A DNA stretch of 64,000 bases. Origin: Chamaelirium japonicum. Its lineage: Eukaryota; Streptophyta; Magnoliopsida; Liliales; Melanthiaceae. The stretch lies in contig OX393549.1 in the NCBI GenBank assembly GCA_947650365.1, positions 83,824,362 through 83,888,361 of the forward strand, read 5' to 3'. Positions within the stretch are counted from its first letter, which is position 1. Every line of letters starts with the position of its first letter. The notes under the pieces are model-generated. The model did no database searches, was not told the origin of the DNA, and was given only the letters and a program-made list of their open reading frames with translations. The translations under genes and the position numbers were made by a program. Of this stretch, positions 54,503-64,000 are shown piece by piece.

Positions 54503-56457
54503 TGTTGGAATTGGGTTCCACTAATCAGAGTCGCAGCGGAAGCAAAAGAAAGATCCGAAGATCATACGGTGTATATTTTATTATAATTCGTGGCATAAAA
54601 CAATCTACATGCAAATCTACGATCTTAGCATATGTGTGGACACCCTAGAGGCATACTACGATCTACGAAAGACATGAATGCATCTACTTAGGTGTTTAGA
54701 TTCATCATACCTTTTGGATCTATGATCCGGAGATTACGGAACGATGAATAACCGCACTTGAATCGCAAGGGAAACTGTCGGATAGCACCTTGTCCTTTGC
54801 TAATTGAAGAATCCTCGAAATCCCGTCTCTGAGTGCAGGGATTACGAGCCGACGGAGGAATCCATTGCGAAGACGATGGCGAGCCACGAGATTTTCTCCT
54901 CCTCTTTCTCCTTTCTTCCTTCTCCTTCCTTCCTCTTCCTTCTCCCTTCTTCTTCCTCTCTTTTCCTTGGCCGAAACCACAAGGAGGAGGACTAGGGGTC
55001 GGATTTTTGGAGGGGAGGGAGTAGAACCATAGGGCCGGCCCCTCCCCTCCCTATTTCCTTTATAGGGCCGGTCTCCCATGGCTCCAAGGAGCCTAGGGCC
55101 GGCCCTTAGGTGGATAGGGATGAGGGGGGATCGGATTTAGGTCTTCCGGGTGTCTATCGTGAAGTCCGGACGAAAACGCCCTTCACGAAAAGCGGAAAAC
55201 TGAAAGTAAGACTGAGTGAGGTGCGCTACTCAGAATCGAGTTCCGTCAGTGCCTGTGAGCTCCTGGAATTATTCCGCTCAATCTAAGATCCATATTCAAT
55301 ATGTTCTGAGCTATATTTTAGTATTTACCAAAATATCCCTACGACCCGTAATATATGTGAATTAGGTTCTTAGGCTCCGGGCTTGCGCTCCATCGCACTA
55401 CTTCGCATCCAACGTATCCAACTAGGTCGGGGAACAATTCCTGTACGCAACGACAGGGTGAAACCTTCAGGGTTCGGGATCTCTAGCTCCAACCGGATCC
55501 CTGATTAACTGTTCCGGTAACACACCGAAAGTTCCGTTAATCAGCCTTAATCTGATTAACCCGCGTAGCCACCCAGAGTGCGACGTGAGTTGAACTCTAG
55601 TGATCCTAAACGTATGTTACTCCCTCGTAACCCTATTCTCTACTATACTCTGATAATCCTTAGTCCCTCCTATTACTAGTGCCATGATACGACTCGGGCG
55701 GTGGGGAGCACCGTCAGATCCCGATCGATCATCTGACTAGGGTTTGATAACTTGTCATTTATAACACCACACACCTTCCGGTGCTATTCCTAGCATCCGG
55801 AACATCGTCAGTCATACTGACAACCACCAGGCCTGGGTAAACTGTGTGGATAGATTGACTCATCAAACCGCACCCATCCAACACTGGACGTCGGATAACC
55901 TATAGGGATTACATGTCACTCAAGCGCTAGCCGGGTAACCCAACGTACCGTGGTATTGGACTATGGAAGGCCCGCACACGTTGGCACATCAAAGCACCAC
56001 ACAACTGGTTGGCCCAGTGTACATGGTCCCTCAGGGTTAAGGACAGATTATCTATAGTAGTAAGACGGTTTATGCATCAGTGTCTGAATCACTGAACTGT
56101 GCACCGTCTTGGTTCCTGTTCAACACAATCATCGTGCTTGGTCAGGTGAATGGGAATCCCATATTCTCGTGGTAGAGACTTCATCACATCCTCTACCTGC
56201 CAACAGCTTGTTCTCGATGAAGCGACCGACATCACCTAAGTTGTGAACTAGTTCTAAGTCTACACAGAACTGGTCCACTGGGTCTCCCAAGCATGGATCC
56301 TCTATGCGCCTCAGTGGCCTACTATGTTCCCTAGGGTCCTTTTATTATATGAGAATTATCATATACCATAGTAGTATTCTAATTAAAGCAATAACCAAAG
56401 TCATCTTTATTAATGTTAATACAGAAAATCCACGCTAAGGACATACGAGCTACAACA
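54503..56457 (-). repeat. 5-prime LTR of the copia element
   Basis: TGTTGG...CAACA. A CCTATAAAGG on the minus strand at 55057-55066 is a candidate TATA box. Confidence 0.92.
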
Positions 56458-56462
56458 GTTGG
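56458..56462. repeat. Target-site duplication GTTGG (right, copia)
   Basis: Exact copy of 46620-46624. Confidence 0.9.
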
Positions 56463-56579
56463 ATGTGAAGGTCTTCTTTGCTACAGTCCTGACGATCAAC
56501 AGAGTTTGACTGGAGCCGATGCCTTAGCGATTCGGGAGAATTTGTTCACCGTTTTGGAACAGCCGAGCTTGAGTCCTCG

Positions 56580-58334
56580 TCATCCCATGTGGTATTGATG
56601 CTGGGGGAAGTGTGCCCATGTCGCTTTCTTTGTTGTAGCCATTTTGAACAACAACTTGGCAGTATTTTGCCCCCAACTTCCTTTTGGCTTGAATTCGAGT
56701 TGATTGGGGTCGACAGATTCGCCAGGTTTGATCGGGTTCGAAGCTTGAGTCAGACTAGGTAACGGCAACGTCATTTCTTACAGAGTGATGAAATTGGCCT
56801 CCAATAATGACGGGACTGGCTTTCTTGTCGAAGTAGAAGGTGGCGCTCGAGTTTGTGAAGCCATTGAGGTGCGAGACGTAGGACTGGCGTAACTTGGACA
56901 GGCAACGGGGTATGTTGCATTGCTCTTGGCTCGGAATTGATACACATCCTTTGCTTTGATTTTGACGCTTTGAGTCTCGCCTTGTCGGAAGGTTGCATCA
57001 GATCTGAAAGTGAAGGAGCCTTGTCCTGCTTTAATTCTTCAGCCTTCTGGGCTCGAGGGGCTTTAGCTGGAAGGACTTCTGCGGTTAGGCCTTTTGCTTG
57101 GTAGAACTTGGCGTCGGCCAAATGTGCCTCAGTCTCGTTGAACGGCTTGTCATCAGCAACTATGCATTTCTCCATGCATTCTTCGTAGTACTTGAGGCAC
57201 TGGTGCCAGGTGGATACTACGACACCATTCTCGTGTAGCCATAGCCTGCCCAACAAGAGGCGATATGACGTCTGGCAATCGATGATGTGGAAGAGGATCG
57301 TTGTATCTAGCGGGATGATTGAAAGCTTCAGGCGGATGATTCCGATAGTGGACTGTCCACCCTGGTTGAACCCTTGAATGACCAATTGGCTGAGCGAGAG
57401 CTGGTCATTGGTGATACCGAGTTGCCGCATCATCTGGATGGGCATGATGTTGACGGTGGAGCCACAGTCCAACAGGATTCGATTCACTGGCTTCTTCTTG
57501 ATGTATCTCGAAACGTAGACAGACCGATTGCGCAATCGTGTCCTGAGTTGCAATTAAGTCCTCATCCAAAAAGGTTATCATCGCATCACACGAGGCTACA
57601 ACTTTGCCCTTCTTGTCGTCCTTCCTTCTTCTCTTGTAGCTATCCGGGTCGGCCAAGGCCGCGGCCATTGCCAGGCGAGCCTTCTTCGGAAGATGCAAAG
57701 CTTCCACAAAGGACAAGTGCAGGATTGCTTCGTCATGAGAGGCAGTGCCCCCCTTGTCGAAATCGTCTCCCTCGTCAGTGGAGTCGCCTTTTTCAGAAGT
57801 TTTGATTTTGTCTTGTTCTTCCGACGCCTTATGAACTTCGACCATGCAACAAGACACCCTGATGTGTTGATCGACTGGGAGGAAGTGATCGGGGAAGAAT
57901 TCTTGCAAGGTTGCTGGTTCTGGAAGGCTCTGCTAGAGGAGATCGTCTTGGTTTGCCGGCGGCACTTTGAACGCCTTTCTTCCTGGAGTCTTGCTTTTCT
58001 TCTTATAGGTCCTCCGCTCGGGAAACCTCCTCATCACACGGTCTTGCTTATGCTGCCTTTCTTGCCATGGCCTTCGTCACCGGGGTAGCATGACCCATGC
58101 CTCTTCGTCGGTGGATTCTTCTCCACTAAAATGATGATTGACAGCAGCAACTGGTTCCCTTGGAGACACTTGTTCTTCCGGAGGCTCTACTGGCTCGTCT
58201 TCCGATCCCCAGCCGGTGGGCTTGATTTCTTTAATCGAAATTGATGGAGACTTTGAGTAGAGGACGTAATAGTCAAACTTGCCCGAAGGTTGGCCCAGCA
58301 GACCGACTTCTGGATCTCCTTTCTCGTATCTCAT
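56580..58334 (-). mobile_element. Protease-containing region of the large element, first copy
   Basis: Minus-strand blocks in order: VGLLGQPSGKF (about 58300), MQEFFPDHFLPVDQHIRVS and CCMVEVHKA (about 57850-57908), then RILLDCGSTVNIMPIQMMRQ, LVIQGFNQGGQSTIG and SYRLLLGRLWLHENG (about 57200-57490), then SWGQNTAKLLFK (about 56640-56690). The DCGS block and the LLGR-W-H block are the conserved ends of a retropepsin-like protease of plant gypsy gag-pro. Broken in several places. Confidence 0.75.
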
Positions 58335-58439
58335 TTGGAGGGCTCGTTGGGATGTAGTATTGCTTGGAAGAGGTGCTGGCGTGAGCGATGGTTGCCCTCG
58401 GGGCAGCGACGTTTCTTCCTCAGTGAGCGCAGGAGTACG

Positions 58440-60376
58440 TTAGCGTCGCCTCGAGACCTTCAGGTGGGAGATTGACTTGGCGATTGGCCTTTGATGGTTG
58501 ATGCGCAATTTGGGCATGCTTTGTCGTGTAGCAATGAGTACCGGCGAGAAGAAACCATAGGCGATGGACGTCATGTTGTCCGTAGCGACCTCTCTAGTGT
58601 CGATCTCTATCTTTTCTTGCTTTGTGAGCACCATGATTCTTTCCTTGAAGACGAAGCATCTTTCGATGGGATGACTTACCACCCGGTGGTATTTGTAGAA
58701 GAGAGGGTTGTCGACGCGATGCATCTGCTCAGGCCTCTTCGAAGGAGGGAGCTCTATCATCTTCTCTTGTAGCAGTTGGTCGAACATGGAGGAGACTTCC
58801 GAGTCCGAGAAGGGGTACTCCTTTGCTTCAAGCTCCTCGAGGGTCATCCTTTGTCTTTGCGGTGGAGGCGGTGGTATGGCGACTCCCTTCTTCTGATCTG
58901 GCTTGCCACCGATCTTGAGTGGCTTGGAAGTTGAAGCAACATCGGCGATGTTGACTTGTTTTGGTTTCGTGCCGACGGTTTGTCCTTCTCCACCTTCAGG
59001 AAGTCCTTGTTCTTTAAATCTCCGTGGTTCGCTAGGCTTAGTTCCATATCGTGAGCCTGAGTTGCGAGTTCTTCGAAGGACTGAGGTTTGATACCCTTGA
59101 GGATGTAGAGCAGGCCCCAGTGCATGCCTTGGGTGCACATCTCGATGGCCGAGTCTTCAGACAAGTGGTCTCGTGAATTCAGCGCGAGGTTCCTCCATCT
59201 GTCGATGTAGTCGATCACCGGCTCGTCCTTCCTTTGCTTGACGACACTAAGCTCGGTCATGCTGACGGTGCATCGGGTGCTGTAGAAGCGATTGAGGAAC
59301 TCCCTCTCCATCTGGTCCGAGCTGTCGATAGATCCTGGAGAAAGATCCACATACCAGTCGAATGCGTTACCCTTGAGGGTGCGAACGAACTGCTTTACCA
59401 TCTCGTCGCCATACGTGCCGGCATTGTTGCAAGTTTCGATGAAGTGAGCGACGTGCTGTCTTGGATTACCCTTTCCGTCGTAGTGCTGGAACTTTGGTGG
59501 CTGGAACCCGATGGGGAAGCGCAGCTGCTGGATCCTCACAGTGTAAGACTTCGAGTAAGCCGTCGTGATTGGAGAAAGACCACTGCCATGGGAGCGCATC
59601 ATGTCGGCTACTAACGCTTGTATTTGCTGGGCATTCATTGTTGCCGTTGCCGGAGGTTGTGTGGCCACCGAGACTGGCGCTGGAGAGACGACTTCCACAG
59701 GGATGGGAACCGAAGAGAGTGCTGGAGTAACCGCTTGAATTGTCGGAACGACCCCTGCAGGAGCGGGAGTTGAAGACAGAGTTGGAGCGGCTACCGGGAA
59801 AGCAATGGGTTGATCGTTCATCGCCGCATCCTTTGCACTTAGCTTTTGAAGCAGAGTGTTGATGTGACGATCCTTCTGCTCCATTAGCCGAGCGATTTAT
59901 GCCATCTGCTCGCTCATCTGCATGACTTGGAGTTGAAGAGCAGACGAAGGATGGTGACGGAAGACGTCTCGATATTGCATGCTAGCATCCTCGCCGTCAT
60001 CGTCGGAGACGTAGTTGTGCCGACTTGCTTCTGGTTGATGACTGATGTTTGCCCCCTGCAGAGGCGGTGCAACGTCCGCTGGAGAATCCGAACGGGCTCG
60101 AGGTTGGGGCTGGTCCTTCCCAAACTTCTGGACATGGACTCCAGGATCGAGGCTTGTTTCGTCATGCACCAAGACCTCGTCGGCACTTTGGCGAGCATCT
60201 TTGGCAGTAGTTTCTGGCATGAAGACATCCGCAAGAGTTCGAGTACGCCGAGTATAGACGCGTACCATCGGGGGAGCATCACCCTTCGGGTTTACTGGAC
60301 CACCATGTCGGAGTAGAGGAGACTCGGCGATTGGTGAGAGGCTTGGAGCAAATGCATCGTTGCTTGTCCCGGCCAT
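58440..60376 (-). mobile_element. Gag region of the large element
   Basis: Begins MAGTSNDAFAPSLSPIAESP near the primer-binding site. The core gag is at about 58950-59560: FQPPKFQHYDGKGNPRQHVA, FIETCNNAGTYGDEMVKQFV, LKGNAFDWYVDLSPGSIDS, MEREFLNRFYSTR and EMCTQGMHWGLLYILKGIKP. This exact block order is widespread in plant Ty3/gypsy gag proteins. It is followed by a charged tail with PPPPPQRQRMTLEELEAKEY. Not whole. Confidence 0.88.
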
Positions 60377-60422
60377 TGCGAACTTGAAGCAGCTTCTTCA
60401 GTCGTACGGATGAAAGGAGAGG

Positions 60423-60441
60423 AGGTCCCATCGGGCGTGCC
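60423..60441 (-). other. Primer-binding site of the large element
   Basis: TGGCACGCCCGATGGGACC on the minus strand, six bases from the 5-prime LTR. tRNA not assigned. Confidence 0.65.
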
Positions 60442-60447
60442 AGAAAT

Positions 60448-62967
60448 CTGTATGCGTGGAAAAAAGATGCGGGTCATCTTTATTGCGAACACACGAGATT
60501 ACAGAGTGCCGGGACCCATGGGCTCGGGTGTGACGAGTCCGGATGCGGTGAGTGTTGATCAGGAGATTTGTGGGAGAGATCCTCTGGAGGGTCCCTTTGA
60601 TCCGCATCTCCACATGGTATTCGTGCGAGAGCTCTAAAGGGGTTGCCCAGGACAGAGGTCTTTACAGGGTGAGGGTTTTTGAGAGGCTAAGGAGTGTCCG
60701 CCGTGGCTTTTGTCCCTTTCGTGCTTCGCGCTTTCTCGGCTAGGGGGTCTTCGGCTTCGTCCCTCGATCTTTGTGTCTTTCTCGATCATTGCTTGACCAC
60801 AGCGTCCTTGATCGTCGGTTCGCGGCGTCGATCGTGCTCTTGGCGTCGGCTTTGGCTTCAACTTTCGGCTTGGGCTTGGCCTTGGCGTGGCTCTGGCTTT
60901 GGCTTTGCTTTGGCACTTGCGCTTGGACGTAGACGGGGGGAGACTTGCGGTGCTTTCGTTCTTTCGGACTTCGTGTCGTATTGGCTAGAATGTGCGGTGC
61001 TTTTGCTCATGACCGGCGTAGTCGCTTGTCTTTGGCACTTGCGTTGCTTTGGCACGGGCTTTGCCGGGGCTTTTGCTTTGGCTTCTTGCGTAGGCTTTGG
61101 CTTTGGCGTCGACTCGGTCTTCTCCTCAAACGACAGTGACAACATCTTCAATGCTTCAGGCTTATTTGATGGTTTATGTGTCACCTAGACTTTCCTTCTT
61201 CTCCGAGCTTCTTTGGCGTGATCAGAGTCGAAGGGTACCTTCGAAGACAACGGGGGTAGCACCGATCTCCGTGCGACGGTTGTAGCATCGACTTTGCTTT
61301 GAAGATGACGGGTGTAACGACACCTCAGGGAGTCCTCTCCAAGCTTTCTTCTTCGCGGATGGAGCGGGTGTTTGTCAAAGGCGACGGGGTGATGAGTCTG
61401 ATGACTCTTCGTTTCTCTTCTCCGGGCTTTGAAGCTTGATCGGAGTTGAAGGTTTGTTAGAGCCGACGGAGTAGTACCGCTCTGAGCTTCTTCTCCGGCC
61501 TTTGCTTCTGGCGTCTTCGGAGTTGAAAGGTCTTTTTCTCCAAGCTTGCTTCTTCGTGCACGGAGTCGAAGGTTTGATCTTCTTGTGCAAGGGTCTTCAC
61601 GTTGATGAGGGCTTTCAGTGGACTAAGCCGGTCCCGAAGGGATAGGCTTGCCCGTGCCTCGTGAAGCCTTGGGTCGATGAAGAAGCGTCTCCTCTTCTGC
61701 AGAGCTCCCTCGCTTCGTCTTCAGCTTGTGATTTTTTTGACCTTGCAACGGTTGTGGCGTCGGCTTCTTCTCCAGGCGTATTTGGCATAATCGGAGTTGA
61801 AGGCTTTGTTGAAGATGACGGGTGTAGCGCCGCTTCGGGTCTTCTACTCCGAGCTTTTGGGCTTGATCGGAGTCGAAGGCTTGTTGGAGACGACGGGGTA
61901 GTGCAGCTCCGATCTTCTTCTCCGGCCTTTGCTTTTGGCGTCTTCGGAGTCGAAGGGTTCTTCTTCTCCGAGCTTTCTTCTTCGTGCACGGAGTCGAAGG
62001 CTTGATCTTCTTGTGCAAGGTCTTCACTTTGATGAGGGCTTTCAATGGACTAAGCCGGTCCCGAAGGGATAGGCTTGCCCGTGCCTCGTGAAGCCTTGGG
62101 TCGATGAAGGGCGCGTCTCCTCTTCTGCTGAGCTTCTTCGCTTCTTGTCATCCGACCTTTTGAGCCTTCCCCGTCCCCCTCTATTTATAGGTGAAGGGGG
62201 GAGGGGAGAGATATGGAAAGTTTATTTGAATCCCTTTAATATCTCTTCCATAACTACCCAAGATTTATTCATCCATTGATGAGGGGAATAAACCCTTTAT
62301 TTGCTTTCCTTTTCTGGCGTAGTAGTTATGGCTCAATCTTCTTTGAATTTATTTGAATCTTGCACATAAAGTCGATGGCGACCCGGCTTTTTTTCTTGTC
62401 CGTCGGATCGAGGGATCGGTGCAGATCCACACTTACTTTAGACGTCATACGCAACCTCCCCCCGCGCATGGCGGTATTTGTTTCCTTTTTTTTGTCTTTT
62501 CTTTCCTTTTCTTTTCTTTCTTTTCTTTCATTTTCTTTCTTTCTTTTCTTTCCTTTTCTTTTCTTGCATGGCCGGCCACCCCATGAGGGGTTTGGTCTCT
62601 AGTAGGGGGCCGGGTGGTCCCCACTTGAGGATGGGCCCACCCGGTCCCTTGTTGGGCGCCAGTCGGGTCCGGGTACATGTCGGGTTTGATTCCGAGTCGG
62701 TGCATGCAAGTCGGGTCCGGGTCCGAGTGCGTGTCGGGTTTGCCTCCGAATAAGTGCATGCGAGTCGGGTCCGGGTCCGAGTGCGTGTCGGGTCTGCCTC
62801 CGCATAGGTGCATGCGAGTCGAGTTCGGGTCCGAGTCCGAGTGCTTGTCGGGTTTGCATCCGTATTGGTGCTCGCAAGTCAGGTCCGGGTCCGAGTGCTT
62901 GTCGGGTTTGCCTCCGGATAGGTGCATGCGAGTCGGGTTCGGGTTAGACACAATTTATATGTCTACA
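60448..62967 (-). repeat. 5-prime LTR of the large gypsy-type element
   Basis: Partner of 38765-41291, with the same internal duplication, CTTTT tract and minisatellite. Candidate TATA CTATAAATAG at 62181-62190 on the minus strand. Confidence 0.88.
62655..62945. repeat. Minisatellite of 54-60-bp units in the 5-prime LTR
   Basis: Same unit as 40975-41270; five units. Confidence 0.88.

Positions 62968-64000
<1,033 letters not shown>

Larger units (their letters stand above)
46625..56457 (-). mobile_element. Ty1/copia element nested in the large gypsy-type element
   Basis: 9,833 bp with LTRs at 46625-48578 (1,954 bp) and 54503-56457 (1,955 bp), ends TGT-GG...CAA(C/T)A, and a perfect GTTGG target duplication. 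The primer-binding site next to the right LTR is TGGTATCAGAGC, complementary to initiator-Met tRNA. Domains follow the copia order gag, protease, integrase, reverse transcriptase, RNase H on the minus strand. The long LTRs and IN/RT motifs suggest the Angela/Tork side of copia; lineage is inference. The coding part is broken in several places. LTRs differ by a few percent. It is younger than the element it interrupts. Confidence 0.93.
38765..62967 (-). mobile_element. Large Ty3/gypsy-type element with gag and protease regions but no RT or integrase; split by a copia element
   Basis: The element spans 24.2 kb including the nested copia element, and about 14.4 kb without it. LTRs are 38765-41291 (2,527 bp) and 60448-62967 (2,520 bp), both TGTA...CTACA. 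The polypurine tract next to the left LTR and the primer-binding site next to the right LTR give a minus-strand orientation. Gag (about 58440-60376) and an aspartic-protease-like segment (about 56770-57550) are clear. They are of the kind found in plant Tat/Ogre-like gypsy elements, supported by SVFERLG and SVFDRLG repeats at about 46400. No reverse transcriptase, RNase H or integrase motif is visible anywhere in the interior. Coding parts are broken in several places. LTRs differ by a few percent, so it is old relative to the element at 2856-9901. Confidence 0.85.

Overview
This window is nuclear DNA of a flowering plant. It has a spliced RNA-binding protein gene with three introns of 5.6 to 6.9 kb, a broken BAHD acyltransferase gene of the CER2-like kind, and nested LTR retroelements, a plant L1 LINE, foldback MITEs and hAT-like relics. 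Species cannot be named from the sequence. About two thirds of the window is recognisable mobile DNA or repeats derived from it.

Layout. 1-2267: truncated LTR relics. 2268-11931: an L1 LINE (plus strand) split by a complete 7,046-bp gag-only Ty3/gypsy-type element (2856-9901, minus strand, perfect 5-bp target duplication), with a further LTR scrap lodged in the LINE. 11938-12615: a long foldback MITE directly upstream of the host gene. 12806-about 34517: the RRM gene on the plus strand, nine coding exons, all junctions GT-AG and in phase, about 361 residues (RRM, Asp/Arg-rich region, coiled coil). Its introns hold an exact 99-bp tandem duplication, a MITE with a small LTR element nested inside, and hAT-like relics. 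35041-36480: BAHD pseudogene. 36836-38368: short-period minisatellites and a 435-bp tandem duplication. 38765-62967: a large Ty3/gypsy-type element (minus strand) with 2.5-kb LTRs and gag and protease regions but no visible reverse transcriptase or integrase, split by a Ty1/copia element (46625-56457) with its own 1.95-kb LTRs and perfect 5-bp target duplication. 62968-64000: unassigned sequence with a 167-bp TA microsatellite.

Order of events. The copia element is younger than the gypsy-type element that holds it. The gag-only element at 2856-9901 is younger than the LINE; its LTRs are both 645 bp and differ at ten positions, all transitions. The recurring theme is LTR elements that keep gag but lack pol and carry several unrelated tandem arrays (TR-GAG or LARD-like elements). 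I found no convincing new cellular system. The most unusual observations are the two different gag-without-pol elements in one window, the arrays inside them, and a host promoter squeezed between a foldback element and the start codon.
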